A stretch of 64,000 bases of DNA from positions 51,530,608 to 51,594,607 of the forward strand of contig CM023537.1 of NCBI GenBank assembly GCA_013350335.1, read 5' to 3'. Below the pieces are notes generated by a model. That model was not told the origin of the DNA. It searched no databases and saw only the letters and a program-made list of their open reading frames with translations. The position numbers and the translations under genes were made by a program. This stretch comes from Chimonanthus salicifolius (lineage: Eukaryota; Streptophyta; Magnoliopsida; Laurales; Calycanthaceae). Shown piece by piece: positions 22,840-33,846 of the stretch. Position 1 is the stretch's first letter. The number at the start of each line of letters is the position of its first letter.

Positions 22840-24149
22840 GTGTGGTATCAGAGCTCTAGGTTAATGCCTCGGACCAAGGGATATGATAAAAGGAGATTTA
22901 AGTCATGATGGCATTGGTAGCATCTAGAAGATCCTTGTCAAGATGCTAGTTCATCAATTAGAAAGGTATTGTAAAAAGTCATCTCACTGATGTACTTCTG
23001 TGGATAGTCGGGAAGTGTCTCTATACAGAATTGGTGGTTCATGAGACTAGAAATGCTTAGTACGAGGTCATATGGTGGGGTGTTGTGAGCAAGTTAGAGT
23101 CTGAAAAAATAACTCTTTTTATCAGGACATTACATTGTTGTTGCTAAGTAAAAGTTTTGACGAAAACTGGAGGAATTGGTTTAGGGAGTATACTTGGTAC
23201 ACTGAGAATCAATGATGATGATATTAGAGTCACACTGGTAGTTGACTGAGGTCTTTAGAGAGAGAGACTGATGGGGTAAGAGAGAATTATAGATTATGGA
23301 GTGACAAAGAATATGATTTTGATAGAGTAGAATGGAAATAAATCGGTATCACATTGTTAGGAAATTTGGTAATTAGATGCAACTATAGAACAAAATAGAA
23401 AATGATTCCTTTGGTTAGAGCTTGAGGTACATGGAGCATAGGAGTATAGGATTGTTCTAGATCAAAGCTTTCTCTTGGGCTCCAATGATGACAGATGGGA
23501 TTTAGTCAGAAACTCAATGATGTAACAGGTTCAATTTATGTTAGATTACTCAATAATCCAAAGTTATACTCCACTTAATTACGAATTCCCAATCGCCCAC
23601 CACTAGGGGCCTCAAGTTAATAAATAGATGGCAAGAAAAGGGAAATGAGAATCATCTAGAGTGGGAGTCGTCAAGGATGAGAAAGTAAAGTACTAACTTA
23701 AAAATGGGATTTAGTCATTTAGGGGTTGGTGAAGCCTATGAGAAACTCTATGAGGTAACAGGTTTGATCTCTGTTGGAGTACTTAATAGTCCAAAGTTTT
23801 ATTCCACTTAATTACTAATTCCCAATTGTCTAATCCACTAGGGGCCTCAATACATAGATGGCAAAAAAGGGCAATGAGAATCATCTAGAGTGTGGGAGTC
23901 GTCAATGATAAGAAAGTAAAGAACTGACTTGTTGATCTTTTCAAAACTTAGTCAATGTAGGTGATTGAAATTGAGTCAATATCTTAGGATGGAGTTAGTG
24001 GTAGTCAAAGGAGCTCTAGCGATCCTACAAAAAGGTTTGAAGGAATTAAATATTTATCACATGACTTGATGCCACATTCTATCCAGTCCCAAGAGAGACA
24101 AATGGAAAGCGAGAGGAACTTGCAAAACCGAAGTAGAAGACAGGAGATT
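22840..24149 (+). mobile_element. Decayed internal sequence of the 22.4-kb LTR element
   Basis: Follows the primer site and has no open frame longer than trivial. The start resembles an untranslated leader and gag region. Class cannot be assigned. Confidence 0.4.
23499..23932 (+). repeat. Imperfect direct repeat of about 210 bp
   Basis: The block with CCACTTAATTACGAATTCCC, CACTAGGGGCCTCAA, GAGAATCATCTAGAGTG and GAAAGTAAAG occurs at about 23,499-23,700 and again at about 23,706-23,932. Confidence 0.85.
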
Positions 24150-24437
24150 TGGATGTGTAGAAAACTGAAATTCCTTATCTCATTTATCATTATCATTGAG
24201 TATAAATAGGATTACAATACAACCTCTTTGAGGATTAACAAAAAGGGATAAAGATAAAATAGAATTCAAATTTGAAGAGTTCAAATTTGTACAACCTCTT
24301 TGAGGATTAACACAAAAGGATCAAGATAAAATAGAATTCAAATTTGAAAGGTTCAAATTTGAATTGGATTATGTGCTATTGTTAAGGTTCAAATTTGAAA
24401 AGTTCAAATTTGAATTGGATGGTGTGTTGCTGTTAAT
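24150..24437 (-). mobile_element. 3' LTR of copia element 1
   Basis: Lies downstream of the copia polyprotein on the minus strand. The LTR edge at about 24,437 follows a G-rich tract on the minus strand (complement of CGCCCCCGC). It contains repeated CAAATTTGAA motifs and ACAACCTCTTTGAGGATTAA twice. The left edge, near TGTGTAGAAAACTG, is approximate. Confidence 0.6.
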
Positions 24438-27400
24438 ACGCCCCCGCAAACTGGACGGCGGAAAAACGACGAGTTTGGAATTAAGCAAGGAGAAGCGTTG
24501 CTTCGTAAGCCCTTTAGTGAAGATATCCGAGAGCTGGTCTAAAGAAGATACAAACTGAATCCGATGAGAGCCAGCTGTGACACGTTCCCGTATGAAGTGG
24601 TAGTCAAGCTCAATATGTTTTGTTCTGGCATGGAAGACGGGATTGGCTGCCATATACGTGGCACTGATATTATCACAAAGAAGTATAGACGGCAGGCGAA
24701 TGGGAAAACTAAGTTCGCGTAGAAGGTGATGTATCCAAATGGTATCAGCACAAGTGACCGCAAGGGCTTGATATTTAGCCTCGGCACTGGACCTAGAAAC
24801 AGTAGGTTGTTTCTTAGAAGCCCAGGAAATTAAATTTGGTCCCAAGAAGATACAAGAACCTGTAGTAGAGCGACGTGTATCAGGGCAACCAGCCCAATCA
24901 GTATCAGAGTAGGCAAGCAAGCGGAAGGGGTGTGATGAGGGTTGTAGATGCAGACCACGACCAAGAGAACCCTTTAGGTAGCAAAGGATGCGTTTAACAG
25001 CCTCCAAATGTGTGGTACGAGGTTAACTCATAAACTGGGAGGCAAGATTAACAGCAAAAGCAATGTCGGGTCGGGTGAGAGTGAGATACTGAAGAGTGCC
25101 AACAAGACGGCGATATTCAGATGGATCCGAAAGCAAATCACTAGTGGAGTTAGATAAGTGGGCTTTAGCAGCAATGTGTGTCGAGCAAGGTTTACAACCA
25201 AGTAATTGACTACGCCGAAGGATGTCAAGTGTATATTTGTTCTGAGAGAGATGTAATCCTTGAGGAAGATGAGTCACTTCAATGTCCAAGAAATAGTGAA
25301 GTTTACCAAGATCCTTGATTTCAAACTCTGTGCCCAATCTGCGAGTGAAAGAATGGAGGAGAGATGGGGTATTGCCAATCAAGACAATATCATCAACATA
25401 TAGCAAGAGAACCATAACTATAGATGCCCATCGAAAAATGAACATGGAAGTATCCGCTTTGCTTTGAACAAAACCATGTGTCAGAAGGAATGAGCTGAAG
25501 CGTTGGAACCAGGCCCTTGGTGCTTGTTTCAAGCCATAAATGGTTTTATGAAGTTTGTAGATGTGATTAGGGCGAGCGGGGTCAACGAAACCTGGTGGCT
25601 GAGTCATGTAGACGTCTTCGGTGAGATGTCCATAAAGAAAAACATTCTTGACATCTAACTGATTAATAGGCCATGCACAACTGACAGCAAGACTTAGGAC
25701 TGTGCGGATAGTAGCTGGCTTGACAACGGGGCTGAATGTCTCATCATAATCAATTCCAGCTTGTTGATGAAAGCCTTTTGCAACAAGGCGTGCCTTATAG
25801 CGTTCAATAGTGCCATCAGAACGACGTTTTATTTTAAACACCCATTTACAGCCAACAGTATTAGCTTGAGGACGAGGTGGACCTAGAGACCAAGTACGTT
25901 GCCGTAGGAGAGCGTTAAATTCATCATTCATGGCGTGTCTCCATTCTGTGAATCGAGTAGCCTGAGTATAGTAGGTGGGCTCCGAGTCAGAGGAAGAAAC
26001 TAAGGAAGCAAAGGCCTGCGGTAAAGGATGCCTACTAGCAAAGGCGACCTTCTTGTTGGGCTTGGTGATGCCATCCTTTGCTCGAGTCACCATAGGATGT
26101 ACATTGGCAGGTGATGGCTCCAGAGTTGCTACTGGAGAGGTAGCAATGTCTTGGGAGGAGGCAGCAGGTGATGGCTCCAGAGTTGCTACTGGAGAGGGTG
26201 AAGGAGCATGAGGCGACTCCGCGGGTGAAGGAGCTGGAGCATCAGGTGTGGCTGCTAGAGGTGCAGTCATGGGAGAAGGGAGTTGTGCTGGAGAAGGAGC
26301 CATAGTGACTACTGGTATAAAGACCATGTCTTGATTCGTCGATGTTGTATCTCGCAATGTGCTGGAGGCGTAAGGAAAGACAGCTTCATTGAATAAGATG
26401 TGCCGTGAGATGTAAACTCTGCCGGTAGAAGAGTGAAGACACCTGTAGCCCTTGTGGTGAGAACTGTATCCAAGAAAAACACACTCAACTGAACGAGGTT
26501 GCAATTTATTAGTAGCATAATCTCCAAGGTAAGGATAACAAGCACAACCAAAATTACGAAGAGAGAGGTAATTAGGCTTGGTGTGATAGAGCTTCTGATA
26601 TGGAGTGGACCAGTTAAGAAGGGGTGTAGGGAGTCTATTAATAAGGTACACAGCTGTACAAAGACCTTCAACCCATAGGTTGGAAGGAAGATGTGCAGCA
26701 ACTAGGAGAGTGCGACCCATTTCCGACAGATGACGATGTTTTCTTTTTGCAAGACCATTTTGTTGGGGGGTATGAGGGCAAGATAGGCGGTGATTAATTC
26801 CTTTTTGCGTACACAACTGACGAAAAGATGTGTTATCATATTCCTTTCCACCATCACTTTGAAAATGTTTAATGGTTGTAGAAAAATGATTTGTAACATA
26901 AGCGAGAAAAGTGGTAAAGTGAGAGAAAACTTCCGATTTGTGTTTCATTGGAAAAATCCAAGAAAAACGAGTATAATCATCTGTGAATAACACATAATAT
27001 CGAAAGCCAGAGACAGAGTAAACGGGAGACATCCAAACATCAGAATGTACTAAATCAAAAGGTGCAGTTGTATGATGTGTACGAATAGTGAAAGGAAGTC
27101 GTTTAGACTTTCCCAACGCACACTTATTACAAAACATGAAATGTGAAAAACGGACAGAAGAGCCTAAACAGTTATGAGCTGCAAGAACTTGTAGAATTTT
27201 ATTGGAAGGATGTCCAAGGCGTTGGTGCCATAGTGATGACGAGGAGCAGGATGCTGTGAGAGCACGAGTGGGAAAAGCACTAGGTTTAATAGGATAGAGG
27301 CCGGCTTCACATTGGCCCTGAAACAAAAGAGCACCTGTTTGTAAGTCTCGAATAGCAAAACCCCATGGATAAAAAGTAAAACTAACAGAGTTATCGTTAG

Positions 27401-28626
27401 TGAACTGAGCAACGGACAACAAATTCTTTTGCATATGAGGAACATGAAGAATACGAGAAAGACGAAAGCAAGAGGCGCCAGAAGAAAGAGAGAAACTACC
27501 AGTGTGCGCAATAGGAAGGGAATCACCGTTACCCAACAACACATGATCCATACCTCCGTAATCGGACTTGAAGCTCAAAGATTGGGCATCACCAGTCATG
27601 TGGTTAGTAGCACCAGTGTCAGGATACCAGTTTGAATCAGAAGATTGTGTAACCTGCATACCAGCAAAGGAAGAAGAGAGATCTTCCTCAGGCTGGTTTT
27701 CGTGACGATACCTCTGGTAGCAAGTAGCGGCACTATGTCCAAGTCTGGAGCAAATCTGACACTCAAGAGGAGGGCGACCAAGAATACTTGGAGAAGATTG
27801 ACGACCACCTCGAGAGCGACCACCACGTTCATAACTGCCTCTACCGGCATAATAGTAGGAGGAGGAATCAGAGCGCCCTCCATTGCTAGAGCGACGATTG
27901 CGACTGCCGTAAGAGGAACGTCCACGTCCGCGAGAAGAGAGAAGTGCCGTCGGTGGAGCAGTGCTTGAGCGAATGGAGGCATCATTTGAAATCGGATGTT
28001 GAAGCTGAGACTCAAATGATAACAGTCTAGCACGAAGATCCGAGAAGACTGGCAATGGTGGAAAGTTGATGATGGCGGTGACAAGCATAGCAAAATCCGG
28101 TCCAAGACCTCGAAGAACAGAGGTGACTAAATCACCATTAGAGACAGGTTCGTTGATGGCAGCAAGAGCATCTGCAAACGACTTAGCATGCTGGAGATAT
28201 TCAGAGATTGTCTTGGTGCCTTTGGATGTAGATAGCAGCTGAAAACGCAAGTGAGTTGCGTTGGCCATGGAGTGCTGTGAAAAGTTGCGTTGGAGACAAT
28301 TCCAAACTTCACGAGATGTAGAGAGTCCCACAACCTGTGCAAGAACCGGTTCGGATAGAGTGGCATTAATCATGCTGACAAGTGTCTGGTCCATCTGAAA
28401 CCATGGAGTATATTTTGGGTTGAGGGTCTGAGTGGACCGTTTCTTCATCAATGAGATACTGGGTAGGACAAGGATGAGATCCATCGATAAAGCGCCAATG
28501 GTTTTGACCAATAAGGAAAGGCTTTATCTGACTCTGCCAAAGAAGAAAGTTTGTTTCTGTGAGCTTGACAGAGACGAGACTGGCAATGTTGGGGAGGGTA
28601 AGGGTGTGGTTAGAGCTAGAAGCCAT
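24369..28626 (-). pseudogene. Ty1/copia gag-pol polyprotein, nearly full length, one frameshift and one stop
   Basis: Start chosen at ATG 28,626 (MASSSNHTLTLPNIASLV). A frame change near 28,410 separates the first ~70 codons from the long 1,162-codon frame (28,511-25,023). A TAA near 25,025 separates that from the RNase H tail (24,369-25,007). Domains in order: UBN2-type gag, zinc knuckle CQICSRLGHSAATC, protease WYPDTGATNHMTGD, pre-integrase LWHQRLGHPS, integrase core HSDVWMSPV...FTDDYTRFSW, reverse transcriptase CKWVFKIKRRSDG and LLLYVDDIVLIGN, RNase H DTDWAGCPDTRRSTTG and DNISATYMA, KHIELDYHF. In the integrase the usual catalytic Glu in the NGxxERK motif is Lys (NGLAKRKHR). One of the younger-looking elements in the window. 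Confidence 0.93.
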
Positions 28627-29149
28627 GACTTTTTCTTTCCTTTTTTTTTTTCTTTTTTCTTTTTTGTTTTGTTTACAGTACTTCGTACAACTGTTATGCA
28701 GTGAAAAAAAAAAAAAAAACGAATGACACCTTCTCGTGGAAAAGAAAGAAAAAAAAAGGGGAAATCTCAGAGCCGATGGTGCTGGGCGGATTGCCGAAGG
28801 AGTACCCGAGAGCCGATGGTGCTCGGAGTTTGCTGTCAATCGGGCGGCGGCACCCGAGAGCCGATGGTGTTGGGAGTTTACTGTTAATCGGGCGGCGGCA
28901 GTAGCAATGGTGGTGTTTCTCGCAGGTGGGAGATCGGCTGCACGGCGAAGGCACTGTAGATCTGAGATGCCGTCTCAGATCTGAAACTTGAAGAAGGTTC
29001 GTCGGTGGCCTGAGCAGGAGTAAGAGTCAGGCGAAAAACTCGCCGGAGAAGTAGATGATGCTGTGGAGACGTGGGGAGAAGAGAGAACCGGCAGATTTTT
29101 TTTTTTTTTTTTTAAAAAAAAAACTTGAATCCACAGGTAGATCGATCAG
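28627..29149 (-). mobile_element. Copia 1 leader region
   Basis: Between the gag start and the 5' LTR remnant. It contains A/T homopolymers (28,630-28,720; 29,097-29,120) and a tandem repeat with GAGAGCCGATGGTG three times between 28,770 and 28,875, spaced about 45-50 bp. No convincing gene. Confidence 0.55.
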
Positions 29150-29196
29150 CTCTGTACAACCTCTTTGAGATTGGATGGTGTGCTGCTGTTAATAGG
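29150..29196 (-). mobile_element. Internally deleted 5' LTR of copia element 1
   Basis: GTACAACCTCTTTGAG joined directly to ATTGGATGGTGTGCTGCTGT and TTAATA. The same two pieces lie about 110 bp apart in the 3' LTR, so most of this LTR was deleted. It does not match its partner in length. Confidence 0.55.
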
Positions 29197-31101
29197 ATGG
29201 TTGAGAGTAGAATAACTTATCTCCCCAAAAGAGGATTTAATGTTCTAATGGCTTAGTTGGTAAAAGTATGAATTAAGTCAAGTGTTAAAAAAAAAATTCA
29301 AGATTTATTGATGCGTTGGAAATTAGTATTTGTTGACTGCTTTAGGAATTTCATATTTGCCTGTTCTGCTGTGGATGAATTGCAAATCACATTATGTGAA
29401 CTTATTTGGTTTTTAATAATGACAACAGAGGCAGCATTTGATGCTCTTTTCACCATTCGAAATACAGTGGAGAGGGTACTCTTGTTTTCTGCTTTTAAGT
29501 ATTAAAAGCTTGTGATTTGTAGTACCCCTAAATGCACATCTTTTTTCTTTTTTTCTTTTTCTCTTTTTCCCTTTTTCTTTTCACTTCCTCTGTTTAAATA
29601 TTTCTTTGTATGATGGCTCCATCTTTTACTCCTTTAATTTACAAATCCCTGTTGTCAAATGGGCAGCTCGAGAGCTCTCTCTTTTGGTTTCACTTATGAC
29701 TGCATTTAGGTTTATATTTTTAGGTATCTTGAGTCAAAATTAAATAAAAAGGAGAGCAGTTGTTTTTTCCTTTGAATTTGTTAGAGAGAATTGAATAAAA
29801 TACTATCTGTTTAAAGTTAAGTATTTGATGCTCATTATGATTTACTTTTGGCAAAGGTGAGAAAAAGTAACCTTTCCTAATCCTGTTTCTGGTTTTTCAC
29901 CATCCTAAGTTCATAGTGGAGTGGGTACTCTTTATTTTCTGCTTTAAGTATCCAATGCTTGTGATTTGGAGTACCCCTAAATGTATTTCTTGTTTCTTCT
30001 CTTTTTCATCTTCTTTGTTTAGATCAGTGTTCTAAAATCCAAATCAAACTGTGTGGTTCGACCTGATTGGAACATGAACTGGTCTCCAAGACGGTCTGAT
30101 TCCTAAGATGCATGATTTCTATGTAATTTCCATTTTTTAACTTTTGGTAATATAATTTTAAGCTCAGTAATATATCATGTTGTTATGATGTTATACCAAT
30201 GTCAGGGTTCAAAGCAGTTTGACGTAATAGGTGAACTTATTTAAACCAAACTGTGATAACAAAGGGTTTAATCTCTTTGCCCTGTACATGGTTAAGGAAC
30301 ACTCTTCTGGTTTCACTTCCATTAGGTTGCATTTGGGCTATATTTGGTTTCTAGAATTAAAATTAAGTGAAAAGAGATAGCAATGCTGTCGTTAAATAGA
30401 CAATTGGGGATGTCAAGAAATGGGAGGCTGTGTTCTAGTTTATCTGTTCTCTTCCTCAGATGACTTTGATATGGGCTCTTTTTTAACTTGTTCTGAAACT
30501 TCAGACTTACTACTAACTATTTTAGCAGAATGATGGTTATTTTTCTATTTTGGGAATGGATGGAGGTTTCTTTCCACACTGCTTGCAGGCATGCAGGAAT
30601 GGATAATAACCATCCTGCCAAAATATGAAAACCAACCACTTTGTTTTGTGGCAAACTTACATGTAATCGTAGTCCCCCACTTTCTCCTTCAATACATGTA
30701 TGGAATGCAACATGAGTGAAATATATTTATACTCATTCATACATTTTGGGTGCTTATGTTCCTTGTCTGTCCTTTTAATGCTTTGGTAATCTGGATGTTT
30801 ATCTGTTAAAGAGTACAATTTTAAGATGGTGTAAAAATTGGAAGCTACATTTGGTACCATGCTGTTTCTGTCACTGTCAATGGTCTGTAATTGAACCTTG
30901 AGTAAATCAATGACTATGGTTTGTGGTGGAAAAGATAGAAAATCAGAGCATCCAATTAGTCGTTTAGAATAAGAAAACCCTTACGCATCTTCTGAACCAA
31001 ATGCTATTTTGAGAAAAGAGAAATGGATCGGAAGAATAGGGAGAAAGAGATGACTCCTGTTTTATTTATGATAAAATAACGAGTGGTTTTGTTATGTAAT
31101 A
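29197..31101. other. Non-coding, possible old intron with duplicated segments
   Basis: No gene recognised. A segment with GTGGAGAGGGTACTCTTG, TTTTCTGCTTTTAAGTATT and GTACCCCTAAATGCA at 29,455-29,600 recurs with differences at 29,905-30,025, and TGGTTTCACTTATGACTGCATT (29,684) resembles sequence near 30,308. A roughly 450-600-bp tandem duplication explains both. Its position before the MA3 exon suggests intronic origin. Confidence 0.45.
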
Positions 31102-31218
31102 GAAGTGACAGAAGACACTGCTTTGGATATTCCTGATATTGTTGAGGATTTGACCGTGTTCTTAACAAGAGCGGTGGTGGATGAAGTACTGGCTCAGTAC
31201 ATTTGGAAGAAAAAGTAA
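31102..31218 (+). pseudogene. MA3-domain exon relic (MRF/PDCD4-like translation regulator)
   Basis: Reads EDTALDIPDIVEDLTVFLTR then AVVDEVLAQYIWKKK and a stop. This resembles the conserved MA3-domain segment of plant MRF proteins, which bind eIF4A-type helicases. A 3' splice-like TTATGTAATAG precedes it. The expected residues after VLA are lost, and no other MA3 exon is visible nearby, so it is probably a gene fragment. Confidence 0.55.
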
Positions 31219-31494
31219 TGAAATTTCGAGGATGGATTTTGTTTAAGAAGGGTAGGTTGTAATAACTAGGGTTTTAAATAAACCCAATTTGATTAATTAA
31301 TTGAACTTAGTTATAAATAATAACTGTACGCATACTTATTATTTCAGCACAATTGATAAGTGCTTGTTGCCGCAGCTTAGGTTGAAATAGTAGTAGAGTT
31401 TGATAGATCGTCCGTGCATAACTCTAGATAGATGGATGGAGCAATCTCTCACCAGAACTGTTCTGTGCACTTTTACATCAATAGAAGTTCTTAT
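31219..31494. other. Non-coding stretch before the SINE
   Basis: No feature seen apart from short A/T runs. Confidence 0.4.
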
Positions 31495-31640
31495 TATTAT
31501 TTTTTTTAATTTATGTGTAGCAAATTGTGGAAAACTCAGCGATACCCGGGGCACATTAGGTGAGGCCATGGGGCTCAAACTTGGCACCTTCCATTTTCTG
31601 AGGTAGGAGATTACCAGTTGAGCTATACCCATGTGGGCAA
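31495..31640 (-). mobile_element. tRNA-derived SINE
   Basis: On the minus strand GGGTATAGCTCAACTGGTAA (31,630-31,611) is a good pol III box A and GCCAAGTTTGAGCCCC (31,585-31,570) a box B. The 3' end is a T-run on the + strand near 31,495-31,508. It is too divergent to be a functional tRNA. Confidence 0.7.
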
Positions 31641-33372
31641 TTCTTGTCATCTTTGAAGACACTCCAGACTGATGGATTAAATGATTTTGATGATTATCAT
31701 CACGATCATGGCGATGAATAATTTGGTCAGCCCAATTTATCAAGTATCACAGAGCACAGACAGGGAGATAGAGAGAGAGGGAGGAGGGAGAGAGAAGTGT
31801 GTCCTGGGCTCAACAATATTGATGAATAACAAGGCACTATATACAGGATCAAATGATTTGAGAGCAACCCAAATGCAAAGCACGACGACTTCATGTACTA
31901 AGTTTTCTTCTCTTTAATATACAGTGGGTTAGGTCGTGAACTAGCTTCGAGGCAAGGAGTTCTATATCGTGGTTGACTGGAGCAATGGGTGATAAAATTT
32001 CTTGTAAATTAGTCAATAAAATAAAATCAGCTTCGATCATAATTCCTAGCTACTCCATTCAGGATGACATTTGTACGTATAAATCGGGTAATGACTGGAA
32101 CATCGTTTTTTGTTACAGTAGATATTAGTGTACCTTTTTATCATTTAAAGGTGAAACTTGGACTGCGTTTGGATGAGGGGGGTTTAAGGGTAATGGGGTG
32201 TTATCCCTCGTTACGCTTGTTTGGTAACTAATGGATAAGGGTAAAAATTTGACTTGTTACCCCTTCCCTCTCCACTTTTGAAATTTTTTTCCAAGCAAAG
32301 GGTATTCATAATACTCAAGAGATAACTCTGGGTCAAGGGTAACCCCAGGTAACTCCTTTATTTTTGCCTTTGAACATACTGAATCGGTGTGGAACCTATG
32401 GATGTACCAAAAGAAAATCACGTAAATCTTTGTATTGTGGTTTGCTTCTCTTTGTTGAATTCTCTTTTCTGTTTTTTGATATTGTTGTATGTATGATCGA
32501 AAATGTGATTTTTCTTCCCGACGTGTATGAGTTTTTCTATATCGAAATGTGACATTTTTAAAGTTGACATACATTTAATCAGTATTTTAAGTATAGTCAA
32601 TATTTGAGTTTATACACTAACTGTACAGAATATGTATTAAGCATTATGGAGTATATCATCTGATGATATTATATTGGTAATTAGTTAATCTGAAAAATAT
32701 GAAGTGATATTTTGGAATATTGACTAATATCTTAACGTATCCCTTCTAAATCGTTTTATCTTCCTTATGAATATTAAGTTTGGACCATGTTTTATTTAAG
32801 AATAATTTAGAGGACATTCATTTATCCATGTCATATTAAGATGATTATCTTGATCATAGCAATCGAGTCAAATTGAGTTAATTTGAAAATCCCTCAACCA
32901 GATCCGACGAGAATTTCATATGGATGTTTGTCTTCTCAACCCGATCTGATCTGTTGACCCGACCCCCATGGTTTCTCGGGTCGAGTCATGCAGGTCAGGT
33001 CAAAATCCGACTCGAGTTTCACCCCCTACCGTTGAGGTTAGGCCTCGAAGTCTCTTTAGCTGTCACATAACTGAGGAAGCAAGCAAATAATATAGAAGGC
33101 ACATATATTTTTCTTATAATACCATCCAACATCACCTATTTTTGTCTATATAAAATGAAGAATACATATCTTCTATTCTCCTAATTACGATCTTTATGCT
33201 ATTTTATTTTTTAAAAAAATTATATTTCATGCATATGAGGATTATTATTTTCTATTTTTAAATGTGGTGTACGAGTGGTGATTATGACCGGGGATGCAAC
33301 TTCCAAATCACAAGGTGCTTGAATCAAGTCGTTGGTGGAAGGAGGAGGGAAACTCCACAAAGAGGCGAGTCT
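31641..33372. other. Non-coding stretch with two weak repeat traces
   Basis: No gene. GGACTGCGTTTGGATGAGGG at about 32,160 resembles the start of common plant MITEs, but no matching inverted end was found. From 32,880 to 33,030 there are CCCGACC/GGGTCGAG phrases like those near 9.8 and 44.1 kb. Confidence 0.4.
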
Positions 33373-33682
33373 ATATAGAAAATAGAAACAGAGAAGATCG
33401 AATGAAATGGTTCTCCACACCCTTGTTCATGGAGACCTTTGTATATTTATAATATATATCAAGAATACAGGTATGAATCAATCTTTACATATAATAAGAT
33501 AATCAAACGATCAGAGGGAAAGAAGAGATTTCGTGTGTCAATTTCTCTGCTGGAAATTAGTTGTGATTTGCTGTAATTTGCGGTGGTCTCTCTGCTGAAT
33601 AATAACATCTTCACACTGTACACATTCCTGATTTTCCTGTTGAGAATCAGCAGGTCTCTTGGACGGTTGTGGAGTGTCAATA
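33373..33682 (-). mobile_element. 3' LTR of copia element 2
   Basis: 310-bp block nearly identical to 41,842-42,156. Shared landmarks: ATGGTTCTCCACACCCTTG, GACCTTTGTATATTTATAAT (TATA region) and GGACGGTTGTGGAGT. Ends are non-canonical or mutated: minus strand begins TATTGACACTCC rather than TG. AGTC occurs beside both outer edges as a possible short target duplication. Confidence 0.85.
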
Positions 33683-33846
33683 TCCCCCCTCAAACTGAGC
33701 CATGGAGGACGCCAAAGGCCCAGTTTGATGAATAACGTGTGGTGAAGCTTGCGCGGAAGAGCTTTGGTAAAGATGTCAGCAACTTGTGAGGAAGACAGAA
33801 CAAACTTGGTGACAAGTGTGCTGATAATCAATTTCAATATGTTTCG

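Noticed and set aside
32155..32360. GGACTGCGTTTGGATG start as a MITE
   Set aside because: No matching inverted end or target duplication found, so kept only as a weak trace.
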